DNA from: Leucogyrophana mollusca | Taxonomy: Eukaryota; Basidiomycota; Agaricomycetes; Boletales | DNA length: 64,000 nt | Reading direction: 5' to 3' | NCBI GenBank assembly: GCA_021014945.1 | Contig: MU266424.1 | Coordinates: forward strand, 1 to 64,000 | Shown: positions 43,979 to 55,520 of the stretch, in pieces | Layout of the letters: every line of letters begins with the position of its first letter | Position numbering within the stretch: position 1 is the first letter of the stretch | Position numbers and translations under genes: made by a program | Notes under the pieces: model-generated | Seen by the model: the letters and a program-made list of their open reading frames with translations, nothing else | The model's database searches: none | What the model was told of the DNA's origin: nothing

Positions 43979-46615
43979 ATGCCATCGATCATTCAACTCG
44001 ACGACGCCCCGGACGTTCTTTCTTGGCTGAACGACACGTTGGCCGTTCACGCTGTTGGGGACAATGGCGAAGAGTATAGTCTGGCGAAGCTGGAAACCCA
44101 ACTCGCCGACCTCATCACAGCTGTTGACCTCTCCGCACAGGATACCTCTGCAGAGCTAGAACGCATCATTGACGACGTTGCTCGCAGCGCACCTCGTCTT
44201 ACTTATGACTTGCACTTCATGCGAGATGGGGCCTTGTCCCTCCAGGCGGATCTGGCAAAGGTGCAAGCAAAGTCAAAGAACTCCATCCCGGAAGAAACAT
44301 CCCGTGCCCTTGACCGTCTTCAGTTTCTTGATACCGTGAAGGGTCGAATGGAGGCCGCTAGGGACGTACTACGGGAAGCAGAGAGCTGGAGTTCGCTAGA
44401 GTCGGAGGTCACCTCGCTTTTGGCGGAGAGGAGCTACGAGAAGGCGGCAGAAAGGCTTAACGAGGCCCACAAGAGTATGGTCGTGTTTCAGAACACCTCC
44501 GAGTACGAGTCTCGTCGGACTCTCATGGTCAGCTTGCAAAATCAGCTCGAGGCCTCGCTTAGCTCGGCCTTGGTCGCAGCGATCAACTCGCAGGACGTGG
44601 CCGTATGCCGCAACTTCTTCTCCATATTCTCAAACATCCAGCGGGAGTCCGAGTTCAGGAACTACTACAACGGATCGCGGAGAGCACCTCTTGTCACCTT
44701 GTGGCAGAACGCGGTTCTATCTGATTGCGAGTCGAACGGCTCTCCGTCGCCTGGAGTCGCCCCACAGACTCTCAGTGCCTTCTGGACGGTGTTCTGCGCC
44801 AATTTCTTGTCCGTCCTGAACACCGAACGCACATCAATCCCATCCATCTTTCCCGACCCCCCGAACACGCTCTCAACTCTCATAACATCAACCCTCTCCT
44901 CCTTACAGCCTACTTTCCCCCAACGACTGGCTTCGCTATGCAATAACCTAGGTTCCCCTTCATTGAAGGAGATGATTACATTGTATAAAGTGACGGAGGA
45001 TTTCGCCGCCAGCGCCGCGAGGATAATGGAGAAAATTCAGTTCTCCGAAGTTCTTCAGTCACCTATGCCAACCGAAGGTAGCACCGCAGAAGGTGGGCAG
45101 CCTTCAAAGTTGCACTCTCGCAGACGTTCGATGCGAATGTCCATGTCGTGGCGGTCGAACTCGGTGACCAGCGGGTCCAGTGTCCCACGAGCGCAGTCCC
45201 ATCTCGCTGACGCTCTGGATTGGGACCAAATCCTGTTTCAGCCTTTCCTGGACTTCCAGGTTGATTATGGGTCTCTTGAGCGACGGCTGTTGGATGATGA
45301 ACTGGTGCAGATCGCCTCTAGTGATACTAGCATGACGGAGGCAGATAGGGCCAGGCTTTTGAGAGAGAGGGCTGTGGATGTCTTCAGTGCGGCAGAAGAG
45401 AGCCTGCTCCGCTGTATGGCTTTCACATACGGATATGGCTCGGTGGGCTTGGTGCAGGCCCTTGATCACTTTCTTCAGACATTTGTCGACAATTGGACTT
45501 CGAGCGTCATGACCAGTCGCGTCAATCCATCATCATCCGCGGCAACATCAGAATCCGAAGAAGAGCTCTCGGACCTCGATTATTCCGCAGAAGATTGGTC
45601 TGATATGCAGCTCTCCCTCCACCTCCTCACGTCTGCCCGAGCCGTCCTCGACCGACTAGCTGTTTTCGAGACTAAGCTGAGGTCAACCCTCGTGCAGGTC
45701 GCTACTGCGTTCCGCCTCGCACAAAACGACGATACGGGTCTTTATATGCCAGGAACAACCAAAGGAGAAGGACTGCTGCTCGCCCAATCCGCCCTCAATT
45801 CTGCTGAGCTGCAGGAGCTCTTGAAAGCAGTGGAAGCGGGCGGCCAAGCGCGATCCACCCAATCTTCTACACTCGTCCCTCTCCTCACAGGCGCCCGCTC
45901 ATCAATTGCGGCATTCGCCAAAGCCTGCCAGAGCTCTCTGCAAGAGACCATCCTCTGCCCTCTCCGCAAACACCTCGCAGTCTACGCGTCTTTACCGCTG
46001 TGGACGTCACCGGGCGATCCCAAGTCGATGCGCGTTGGTACGGGAGGCATCAATGACCTTCAGGTTCCGGTGTTCTCGTTATCCCCAAGCGAGGTCGTGC
46101 AGCGCGTCGCAGAGGGGTTGCTTAATCTACCGAGGCTGTTCGAGGTGTACGCGGTCGACGACGCGCTGTCGTTCTCCCTCTCTACTCTGCCCTATATCGA
46201 CGCCGAATTTCTGAGAGCGCTCGCTGATCAGTCTCCGGGTGCCACGGAGGGCGCAAGTCAGAGCCATGCTCGCCGTGGATCCCTGTCGTCCCCAAAGCCG
46301 TCGCCTTTGAGTCCTGAAGCAGTCGCATCCGTCTGGCTGTCCTCTCTGGGTCACTCTATCTTATCGCACCTCACAACCAACGTGCTTACCAAGATCCGTA
46401 GCTTGAGCGTTGCGGGAGCAGCGCAGCTAGCTTCGGATCTTGGTTATCTGTCAAATATCGTTCGTGCTCTGAATGTTGAGTATGAGGATCTTGAGCGGTG
46501 GAAAGACTATGCGAATATGACGGACGATGAGGGGAAACAAGCAGTCGCAGACAAGCTTCCAGGGGATCAAATTTTGTCGCAAGTGGCGAAGATGAGAGGG
46601 TGGAATGTATCGTAA
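43979..46615 (+). CDS. COG7: Conserved oligomeric Golgi complex subunit 7
   Basis: COG is the tether that recycles Golgi enzymes by retrograde vesicles; subunit 7 belongs to lobe B. A single exon of 878 codons starts at 43979 (MPSIIQLDDAPDVLSWLND), the normal N-terminal pattern of the family, followed by coiled-coil heptads (about residues 80-190: LDRLQFLDTVKGRMEAARDV) and long helical bundles. The C-terminus LPGDQILSQVAKMRGWNVS is also typical. Absence of introns contrasts with its neighbours. Low-complexity Ser-rich inserts (about residues 370-400, 515-530 and 755-775) look like loops. Length is near that of other COG7 proteins. Confidence 0.85.
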   Translation: MPSIIQLDDAPDVLSWLNDTLAVHAVGDNGEEYSLAKLETQLADLITAVDLSAQDTSAELERIIDDVARSAPRLTYDLHFMRDGALSLQADLAKVQAKSKNSIPEETSRALDRLQFLDTVKGRMEAARDVLREAESWSSLESEVTSLLAERSYEKAAERLNEAHKSMVVFQNTSEYESRRTLMVSLQNQLEASLSSALVAAINSQDVAVCRNFFSIFSNIQRESEFRNYYNGSRRAPLVTLWQNAVLSDCESNGSPSPGVAPQTLSAFWTVFCANFLSVLNTERTSIPSIFPDPPNTLSTLITSTLSSLQPTFPQRLASLCNNLGSPSLKEMITLYKVTEDFAASAARIMEKIQFSEVLQSPMPTEGSTAEGGQPSKLHSRRRSMRMSMSWRSNSVTSGSSVPRAQSHLADALDWDQILFQPFLDFQVDYGSLERRLLDDELVQIASSDTSMTEADRARLLRERAVDVFSAAEESLLRCMAFTYGYGSVGLVQALDHFLQTFVDNWTSSVMTSRVNPSSSAATSESEEELSDLDYSAEDWSDMQLSLHLLTSARAVLDRLAVFETKLRSTLVQVATAFRLAQNDDTGLYMPGTTKGEGLLLAQSALNSAELQELLKAVEAGGQARSTQSSTLVPLLTGARSSIAAFAKACQSSLQETILCPLRKHLAVYASLPLWTSPGDPKSMRVGTGGINDLQVPVFSLSPSEVVQRVAEGLLNLPRLFEVYAVDDALSFSLSTLPYIDAEFLRALADQSPGATEGASQSHARRGSLSSPKPSPLSPEAVASVWLSSLGHSILSHLTTNVLTKIRSLSVAGAAQLASDLGYLSNIVRALNVEYEDLERWKDYANMTDDEGKQAVADKLPGDQILSQVAKMRGWNVS

Positions 46616-46755
46616 TAAGCAGACTATGTTTTGCACATCGTACTCTTTCATGACTTCCGTTTGATATTATGGATATCATAAAACCCCTTTCAAGAAAGCA
46701 GCAAATAAAAACTAGATGGGATATAATATACAAATACGCAAGTTGTTCATGTCTG

Positions 46756-48849
46756 CTATCGTGCATAAGGGTGGAAGGAGTGCTGTCCACGGGTTGACAT
46801 ACGCGCTGGCCCCAGTCCGGTGTTCATCGCCATCCTCCCAACGTTAGGGTTCATACCGCCCACACCGCCCATGCCACCCATGCCTGGCCGCATCCGCATA
46901 CCCATGTTGTTCATCCCCATGCCACCCACTGCCCCAGGAACCATTCCCATCCCTCCCATCGGCCCTCCCATACCCATGCGCATTCCGCCCATCGGGTTCA
47001 TGCCACCCATCATATTCATGCCGCCCATTCCACCCATCGGGTTGAAGTTATTCATGGCACCTCCCATGCCCATACCCATGCCCATTCCCATCATCATCGG
47101 ATTCATCATGTTCATGTTGGCCATGCCACCGCCGCCCATCATGGGCATCTGGCTCATCATGCGCTGATAGAGCATGTTTGTGGCTGGGTTGGCCTGTGCG
47201 GCGGCGAAAGGCATGTTGGGCGTGTTGGGCGTCCGTGATTCTGTCTCGTTGAAATACGGCTCCCTTCCTGCGCCGTTCGCGTTGCGAGCTTGATCTCGCT
47301 GGCTTCGAGGCTGTGCCATTTTGACCTCAATCTTGTCCCAAAGCCATGAGTAAATATCCAACGCCCCACTTGTCCGGAATAATCACCTGCTTATCATCCA
47401 ACATCAGGCCCAGCTTGCCAACAAATTCTTCTGAGTTATTGGAGTCCTCGAAAGTCACAAACCCGAAGCCTTTTGAGCGGCCAGACTCTCGGTCAACCAT
47501 AACTGTTGCGTCGACGACTTTACCGTACGATGAGAAAAATGCTCGCATAGAATCGGCAGTGGTCGATGGCGAGAGGCCTCCGACAAAGTATCTGGTATTC
47601 CTCAAGTGTTCTTCCCTAGGAATGGCACGCTTTGGATCAATCTGCTTGCGAATTAGAAGACAGTAGCGCGATTATAAGAGGTGACCGTACCGATTTTCCA
47701 TCCAGAAAATGGTCGCGCGAGACAACAGCAGTGACAGACTCTGCGTCTTCGAATGTGAGGAAAGCGAAACCCCGAGACCTACCATCCGGGTCTCGCATAA
47801 TCGTACAGGCATCAACCTTTAGAAATGATCAATACCGGAGAACAGAAGGCATGTTTGCCAAGGTCGATGTCACCTTGCCAAATTCCGAGAAATATTTCTT
47901 CAGACCTTCTGCTCAGAAGACGCCACGAAAGACAGGTTGAAGTCAGTGGGAAAGCGTTGGATTCCACATATAAAGACAGTATACCATCTGTAGTGTCCCA
48001 GTTAAGGCCGCCAATGAACATTTTGCTATTCCGAGAGACCGTAGGGGGAAGAACCAGTAGTAAAAGTAGGCAGCATGAGATGAGGCGACGGGTCGAGGGG
48101 TAATCCAGAGAACGACGTAAAAATTAGTGACCGTAAGGCAGTTACGATGAGAACAGGCGAGTAAGAGGCCAGTATCAGGAGATCACAGTAGGGGGAGGGC
48201 AGATAAGCTCGACTGTAAGACTCGTAGCAGCGTGCGGCAAGTACGCTAATCGTTAAACTCTCGTACGCAAAAAAACGCGGAGAGAACTATGGTATGCGTC
48301 TCGAAGCACAGCTTGTGCAGGTTCATTCTCCACTGGAGTATATATTTCAGAGATAAATCGGGCGGAGGACTTACCCTTCGTCCTTCATCTCCGATGGTCT
48401 TATTGGACGCTCTTGGCTGCTCCGGTCGGGGGGTCCTTCATGCGTTGCAATCGCAGAGGGACCGGCCTGAGGATTAGCCGGTAGAGGAAGAGCTGGCCGT
48501 GGCTGACGTTCTTGGCTAGGTGTTTGCTGGTATGCCGAGAACTGCCGAGCAATTTGGGCCGAGTAAGACAAGGACCCAGCATCCGCAGGTTGTGGTTTGG
48601 CAGGCAAAGAGCCTGTAGCCGAAGGCACCAGTTTGGGAGGGCTCTTCGTCTCCGGTTCTTCGGAGGCCTTTAACTGGGGCTCTTCCTTAGGCGCGTCAGA
48701 GCGGGAAAATTCTTCCTCGAGCGGAGCGAGAAACTCGTCGTCGTATAGGTCTGTGCGATATGAAGTAGTTAAACATGCTTCGACGTATTTACTATTGAAT
48801 ACTCACCTCCATATAAGTCGGAATCATGGTTTTCTTGAGTGTTCGACAT
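46756..48849 (-). CDS. HRP1: Two-RRM RNA-binding protein, Hrp1/Nab4-like
   Basis: Hrp1 is part of cleavage factor IB in mRNA 3'-end formation and shuttles between nucleus and cytoplasm. The start at 48849 (MSNTQENHDSDLYGG) is followed by an acidic, Pro-rich N-terminal region, then RRM1 (KMFIGGLNWDTTDEGLKKYF, RGFAFLTFED), a short linker with DPKRAIPREEHL, RRM2 (RYFVGGLSPSTTADSMRAFF, SKGFGFVTFED), and IEVKMAQPRSQRDQ. The tail (46760-47170) is a long Met/Gly/Asn-rich repeat ending in FHPYAR, prion-like in composition. The tandem RRMs with RNP1/RNP2 motifs are clear. It could instead be called a Musashi/DAZAP-type hnRNP; the C-terminal IEVK-AxPR fits Hrp1. It shares a 308-bp divergent promoter with the kinase at 49158. 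Confidence 0.85.
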
Positions 48850-49157
48850 TGGTTAGTGAGTTAGTAGGCCGTTGTTGGGCCGTGGTGAGAAGGACGTCGC
48901 TACGGCTGTATGTGGATGTTGTTCGAGTGCAAGATGGCACGGGGGTGGTGGCGGTCCAAGAGGGAAGGTGGACAGGAAGGATGCTTGGACAAACAAAAAT
49001 ATTCATAGCGTTGTGGCTGCGGCCTTCGCACAGTGCCATATTGTGCGCACACTGCCAGTGGTCCACTGAATCTCATCAATATTTGAAACGTTTGGCTTAT
49101 AATCATAAGTAGGCGCCCGCTCGGGGCCAGCGATTTCGAAACGAACTACTACCGTTC

Positions 49158-50614
49158 ATGCGCCAGCGTCTTGCTCGCACCTTAAGTTTCTCCTTCCAAT
49201 CAGCCCGTCTCGCACGAACTTCCATGGCGCCAACATCATCCATCCTGACGCCTGATGATTTCCACTTCAGCTCCATGGAGACTACCGAGGATATAACCCG
49301 TTACGTCCCTGGGGGTTATCACCCAGTTGTTATCGGAGACATCCTCAGCCCGTCCCCGGGGCACAGTGAGAGTAGGTCGCGTCAGTATAGAATCATGCAC
49401 AAGCTAGGCTTTGGGTCATACGCAACAGCGTGGCTGGCCCAGAAGACAGATTCGAGCAAAGCGTTCGTGGCGGTCAAGATCACAACGGCTGATCCCGGCC
49501 TGACGAGGGAAGCCGCCATGCTCGAAGCCGCCTCTAAGACACAAACCGACGGCGGGAAGCCCCCTCATGTTATAACCCTGTTAGACCATTTCACTTTGCA
49601 GGGTCCCAATGGCACTCATTCTGTCCTGGTGACGGACGTTGTCGCCCCCATACTTTCACTTCTATCCCCCAAACGCCTTCTACTTTGGCGCAGAGCTGCC
49701 GCATACGGCCTTGCGCAAGCTGTAGCACACTTACATAACGCGGCAATCGTTCACGGAGGTGCGATGTCCGCTCTCATTCTTAACAGTCCTGCTGACCCTC
49801 CTTAAGACCTACACCTCGGGAACGTCGGGCTTGCTATGCCTCAACTCGCCGACCAGGACCCGGACGACGTTATGCAAGATCTCAGCCCACACGAGCTTAC
49901 AGTTGTTCTCCCCACATCTGCTGCCAACCAAACGCCTTCATTACCCGCTTACGTCGTCGCCCCATGCGCTCTTGCGACGTACTACGACAGGATCACCTGC
50001 TCAGAGCTCCCTCAGACGAAGGTATTTGACTTCGGCAGCGGTGAGCCACTTTTTGTTGATCCACACCGCTTTCTTATCACGCCTCCTGAAGCCCATGAAG
50101 CTGGGACGTTACCCCTGAGCTTTCAATGCGCCGTGGAAGCCTGTGCCCCAGAGCTGGTTTTCGCGCGAGTTGTCGAGAACACCGCTAACCCGCACATCGA
50201 AGCTCCAGCCGACGTCTGGGCACTCGGTGCTGCTGTGCGTCTTATCCCACTTCCTTGTACCACACTGATGCTGAACCACAAGTTCAGATCTACGAAATCG
50301 TCACTGGGTCTACACTCTTCCGTGGCATTGGTCTGACCGGGCTTCTCCCTCAAATGGTTGCCATGGCCGGTTCCCTACCACCAGGATATCGGAATTGGCA
50401 CGCTAGCCTATCCAATCCACCTGAAGTCTCGCCGAGCGGTGCAGATGCATGGTGGGTGTCACGTCGGGAAGCACTCCGCATAAATTGTGCAGACGATGCA
50501 GCCGCCGACGCCTTGATTACCCTCCTGCGGAAGGTGTTGGTCCTCGACCCCATGGCGCGGCCGACAGCGGCAGAGGTCTTGCAAGATCCTTGGTTTCAAC
50601 AGGCTATCCGTTGA
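49158..50614 (+). CDS. SRPK-like protein kinase
   Basis: SRPK-type kinases phosphorylate Ser/Arg-rich splicing factors; mushrooms have many small divergent members of unknown role. The start at 49158 gives an Arg/Ser-rich, presequence-like N-terminus (MRQRLARTLSFSFQ); an inner Met (MAPTSS) is an alternative. Motifs: LGFGSYATAWLA (glycine loop), VAVKI (ATP Lys), HG-DLHLGNVG (catalytic Asp and Asn, joined across an intron at 49761-49809), KVFDFGSGEP (DFG), APADVWALG and a C-terminal DPMARPTAAEVLQDPWF. The long insert between DLHLGN and DFG is the usual SRPK spacer. All key residues are present, so it is probably active. Confidence 0.85.
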
Positions 50615-51465
50615 AGCGCCTGGAATCTGCACAATAATAGAGCCTCCTACATCAAACGGATAACAGAGGGAGACGCCCGAACAGTGATGAGGTGGGTTCC
50701 AAGGATACAGCGAATAAAGGGGAAGGAGACGCAACTACCGTATACCAGACCGGTGAATATTAGCCAGAGGTTTCTCTGACTCCTGGTTACCGAGAATTTT
50801 TGCGAGGTTTCCGGGTGCTCTCTTCCATGGGGGGACGGAGTGTGGCGGGTGTATCAAACCATCCAGTTGCTTCTCGCTAGCTTGTTTCTCTCCTATATCC
50901 TATAATCTTACCATTGAAAACTGCAAGCACATGATACATATATCCACCCATGTTTATGACAGTAAAACCTAAGCTCAAGCTCTCAAAGTGAAAGCCGAAG
51001 GGATATAATGCCTTGGTTGCAGGCCAAATTATTAATATTCGCGGGGCTTCATACGGGTGGTAGACACTGCGCACTGTCCTTCACTTTTGCAATGTTGAGG
51101 TTGTTAACGTTCGACATAATTCAAGCGAATACTAAGGGTGAAAGTGAGGACTTGGTTGGTGGTGAAATACTCGGTCGGAGCTCTCGAGGCCGTGTACCAC
51201 TTGATCAGTACTGCTCTTTGCATGTGTCTGGTCCGGGCTATGCTGTGGGTGGAGTGGAGTTATTGTCTCCCACCCGTGTGTCACGCGTCGACGCAGCACA
51301 TCAAAAGAACAGCGCGTGTAAAGCATTCAAAGGTGAGTGTGATAGAGAAATAAATAGCAATGTAAGAGACTAATGATGAATGAAAACTACAAACTACTGT
51401 ACAACATAATGCAGTACGGCCGATAGAAATCCTCTAGAACAAGTCATGCAACGCAATAACAGAGT
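50615..51465. other. Intergenic, no gene seen
   Basis: This 850-bp stretch between two convergent genes shows no conserved frame. It is AT-rich toward 51100-51450. Open frames of 60-120 codons overlap on both strands and have no plausible domain. Confidence 0.4.
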
Positions 51466-51469
51466 CGAA

Positions 51470-54464
51470 TTAGTGCACCCCGTTTACCAGCACGCTCACT
51501 CTGCCTTCTCGAAGGCGTTGTGCTGTGCGTTCCGCAGCTGCATCGTATACGTACTGAGTAGCATGGTGTCTCGGTGTCAGCGCTCCGTCGTCCGAGTCTG
51601 AGTCAGTAGGCCCATCTCGGCTGTAGGGGTTTTCGCGTTGGTTATAGTAGATGTCATCGGACGGATACGTGTCTAAAGTCCAAATCAGCATAGTTGATGA
51701 TTAAAGTAAGCTCTCATAGCTTACCTTCTGGTTCTTCCACAATCCTGCGCTTCCCTAGGGCTTTAGCGCTCGGTCTGATGGGTGTATTTATATCATCGTC
51801 ACCACCGTCGTCAACGTTCAGCCGCTGAGCGCCATGCGAGAGGGCATCTATTTGGCTGTCTAGTGAACTTGACCGAGAAGGACGAGTGGATATTCGCTCG
51901 GGTGATGGTGTGCGAGATGGAAGAGTCATCTGTGCGGGCGAGCGAGGTCCATGAGGAGCTGGAGGTGGGGGAGCAAGCAGAGTTGGAGTGCTTGTTTGTG
52001 CAGGGGGTGAAGGATAGTGTCCATGTGCCGTTATCGGCGGGAGTGCGGGGGAAAGACTAGGAGGTACTCGCGGGAGTGGATGTGTCTGTGAGGGAACAAC
52101 AGGAGGCAAGTCAAAGTTACGAGGCGAAGAGGGTGGCGACGGAATATCTAATGAGGGCGAGGGTGTGCGAGATGGGGCTCCGAAAGCGATGGGCTCATCG
52201 AAATAATCACTCTCGATATGCTAGACAGCAGGGCTGAGCAAGTTCCACTGAACCATACCCAAATGCAAGTACGAACCTGTCTGCCTCGGCGTATTTCTCT
52301 CCGGCTCCGCTCTTCTGTTGCCTTCTCCAGCGCTAGTTGTTCGAACTCGTCGTACATTCTCAGGGCTTCAAACAGTGCCTCATTGGCGGCCAAAAGCGCA
52401 GCCAAAAGGTCCTCCTCAACAGTTGATTCCGTTGGGGAATCTGAATTAGGAGAAGATTCCTCGGGATGAGATGCATGATTCCGACTTTTCCTCGTGCGAC
52501 CATGTCCTAAGCTGCTTCTCTCAGCACGGGACCGTTCTGCGCCTGACGTCGCCCACGGTATTTGAGTGTAAATGAGCTCTTGCGAGGCCCGACATTTGGC
52601 ATAAAATTCCTGTGAGCCGCGTTCAAACGGGTATCCCGCAATAAAATGGAAAGCGTCACTCACGCGGATAACTTCTTGTTCGACATCACTCGGATTTGTA
52701 AACACAAGTGCTTCAGACAAGAGCCCGGCATTGCCTCGCGCGATTTTGCATTCCTGGAATAAGCGTCGTATATCCTCATCTAGCGGTATGACCCGGTGAC
52801 GGGAACGTGGCGAGCGGCGTCTATGAATATTTGTCTGCAACACGATCAGTCGGCCACATGTCATAAGCAGCGATGTCATCGGAGGCCTACCGGTGTCCGT
52901 TCAAGTGATGCTGGGAGCGGGGACGGTTGATCCCGCGGGTAAGGTTGTCCCGGCACCGTTGGTGTGTCTATTGAATACTGAGATGTGGGGCGAACAATCG
53001 GAGGACTAAACATCGCATCCTCCGTGTCAAAAGGTATGCCACCGTCCGGCTTGTCGGCGGGTTTTAGTTTACACCAAAGAGCACGGAATCCCTCTTTGTC
53101 TCGGTCCTTACCTCCCAACGGGCCTCCTGTACTGGATGATGAGTCGTTTATAAAAGCCTACCCGCGTTGTACGCACTGGATGAGCATATGAACGCCGCCG
53201 CGGCTAGGACCTCCATCAGGCGTTCTCGTACAACCGGGGACGTCCGCGAAGACGTTAGCACTTCTTCTAGCGCATCGATGAACTTGCGAGAAGATATCTG
53301 CGCAAGAAACACTTCCGATGCATTGCGTAGCATAATGGCCCAAAGCTACATATATGTCATGCCAGTATAAGTTCCAGAAAGGCCAAACGCAAAAAGAAAC
53401 GCGCACCCTGGCTGCAGAGAGCTGTGCTGTAGGCTCCGCGTACCTAGACATAGTTCGTAATTAATCAAACCGTTGGTGGTGCGCAAGATATGTACTCGCT
53501 TGAATTCCCTCCGGAGTGCCTTGGAAGCCTCCTTCGCATTGGCCTCGTTGGCAGAGGCTCTCTCGCAAACTTCAAGCACGAGAGACCAGTCCTCCGAGGC
53601 TGTCGCAGTTAAGTACCCTTCATCACCAAGCATCAGCACCCACTTCAGGACCGCTCATTCTTGTGCGCACCTATCATCCGAGTTAGTTCCGCGTGGCCAT
53701 GGTTGATCTCCTCATCCCTGCGGTCCTTGTCTCGCACACGCTCCCTCTCTCGCTCCCTCTCTCTTCCCTTGTCCTTGTCCTTTTCCTTATCTCTCTCTCT
53801 GTCTTTCAGCATACCGTCCCAGAACCCTTTCTTCTCTTTCTTATCTCTTTCCGTCTTGGTCGAAAGTTCGCTATGATGGTATGATTCCTCTGAAAGCTCT
53901 GCAGAATCAGAGTGAGGGTCGAGTGCTTTCAATATAGTAAGGGCGGGGACTCCCGTCGGCGCGGGCGGAGATTTCTTTCGTGTAGGTTCTCTTTCAGTCC
54001 GTTGGCTGCGGGGCTGACCCTGAGTGGATGATACAATGCTGAATGGAGACGAGGAGCGAGGAGCGATGGGTGCAGAGGCCGGCATGGAAGAGATACCGTG
54101 GGGAAGTGAAGCGAGGGAAGAAGAACGAGATGGGATGACTGGGGGCGCGAACTGAGGATATGGACTGCCTGCGTGCTGGCTGTCGTCATACGTGGCGACA
54201 ACTTCCCAGTGATCGTCCGCAGATGCACGAGGAGCGGCGCGGGTGGTTTCACGAGTATGGGAAGGTGGGTTTGCTGCGGACTGAATACTCCCGTGATGGG
54301 CTGAATCGTCCTGAATGATGAAAGATGCGGTCTACACAGCCGAAAGCTTGGATGGTAAGACTAGAGCTTACCTCCTCAATGATGGCTACAGGCGCCTCCA
54401 TATCCCGGCCCACCGGGGTCAGTTTGGTCATTTTTGGCTTGTCTCGTTTCAAGAACTTCATCAT
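51470..54464 (-). CDS. LSB5: VHS-GAT domain protein, Lsb5-like
   Basis: Lsb5 binds ubiquitin and actin regulators and works in endosomal sorting. The start at 54464 (MMKFLKRDKPKMTKLTPVGR) leads into a long disordered part with an Arg/Glu/Asp/Lys run (53740-53830). The VHS domain follows: SEDWSLVLEVCERASANEAN, AKEASKALRREFK, AARLWAIMLRN, KFIDALEEVLTS. Next come GFRALWCKLKPADKPD and a Pro-rich link, then the GAT domain: LFQECKIARGNAGLLSEALV and EFYAKCRASQELIYTQIPWA, with ALFEALRMYDEFEQLALEKA. A tail with DSDSDDG ends at 51470. The order VHS then GAT without an ear domain fits Lsb5 rather than Gga. About ten introns are present. Confidence 0.82.
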
Positions 54465-54859
54465 GATTTGGAGGGACACCCCGCGATACAGATGATAAGT
54501 CCAGGATGGATTAGAACAGAATAACGAGCGACACGAATGGAATTTACAGAAAAGATGGAAGCAAATGTTCGGACAGGAGGCTGTGTATCCGCCACAGCGA
54601 CAGTGCTGCTTACGTGAGACAACGCAACTCTTTGCCAGTAGCGCCGGAGCGCAAAAGATGGTTCGGAAATATTGCAAAGCGTCGGATCCGAGTGCTACGA
54701 GGACTCTCTAGGACTGCGGATTTGGCAGTCCAAGATGCTTTACCGTAAGTCTGCCGATGTCTGACTGCTAAAGCTGTGCCAAGTCCTGTTCAGTCCATTC
54801 CACCACCCGCGACCGACAGGAGGCACCGCAATCCGCGCCAAACGTCGGCAGCTTGTAGG

Positions 54860-55518
54860 TTACTTAATAGAACATGATCTCGTGTTATTTTCTTGCGGCT
54901 CCGACTGTGTGAGCACAGGGATCTCTTCGGCTGCGAGCAGACTGTTGGCATGAGGCCGGCGAGTGTGCATCAGGAATGCCAGATACTTTTGATCCTGCGG
55001 TGCACAGCTCGAATGATAGGCGTGGCAGGATTCCTGAATTTCCGGAGGTAGCGAGATGCCTGCCGGAGTGGTGAATGCTATGGATGACGAAGATAGGTTG
55101 AATAACTGCACAGAGAACCGGCCCGGAAGTTATCCAGATCTCGTGCAAAGTGCTGTCAAGATGTCAGCGAGCATAGACGTGGCCAGCCACCGAAAGATTT
55201 CCAAGGCTCCCCATGACATCTCGTGTCATCTCGACGAACTCTGTATTTAGGTTGCATCAGTGGTTTGACCGCGTTTGAGAGTGGCGGCCGTATACACATA
55301 ATGCCGCGTGAAGATACGCGGCGGTGCTTGGACCTGACGGTCGTAGCTCAGATTCTTTAAACCAGCATCTCCATTCACCACCTAGATTGCAGCGTAGATA
55401 TCGAAACAGCCTGCGAATGCTCAAAATACATGATTGAATCCGTTCAAGTTTGTGTCCCTTAAGCACTGCATTTCGCATCGGGGTCAGTGGATCACACGAT
55501 TGCGATCACACGCGCGAC
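54860..55518 (-). other. Possible 3' exons of the GH3 gene or a separate relic
   Basis: After NGAVIST of the GH3 gene the minus strand reads AAC|GTGAGT, a good splice donor overlapping the TGA stop, so the gene may run on. Candidate pieces are VLKGHKLERIQSCILSIRRL (55257-55470) and LHEIWITSGPVLCAVIQPIF (54885-55150). Some fungal GH3 proteins of this type carry a C-terminal acetyltransferase-like domain, but I do not see one here. No firm model can be given. Confidence 0.25.
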
Positions 55519-55520
55519 AC

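Noticed and set aside
46820..47167. Pro/Ile/Met-rich plus-strand frame
   Set aside because: Antisense of the Met/Gly-rich tail of the Hrp1-like protein.
53661..53884. Ser/Leu-rich plus-strand frames resembling membrane proteins
   Set aside because: Antisense of the Arg/Glu/Asp/Lys run in the VHS-GAT gene; hydrophobicity is a by-product of CT-rich DNA.
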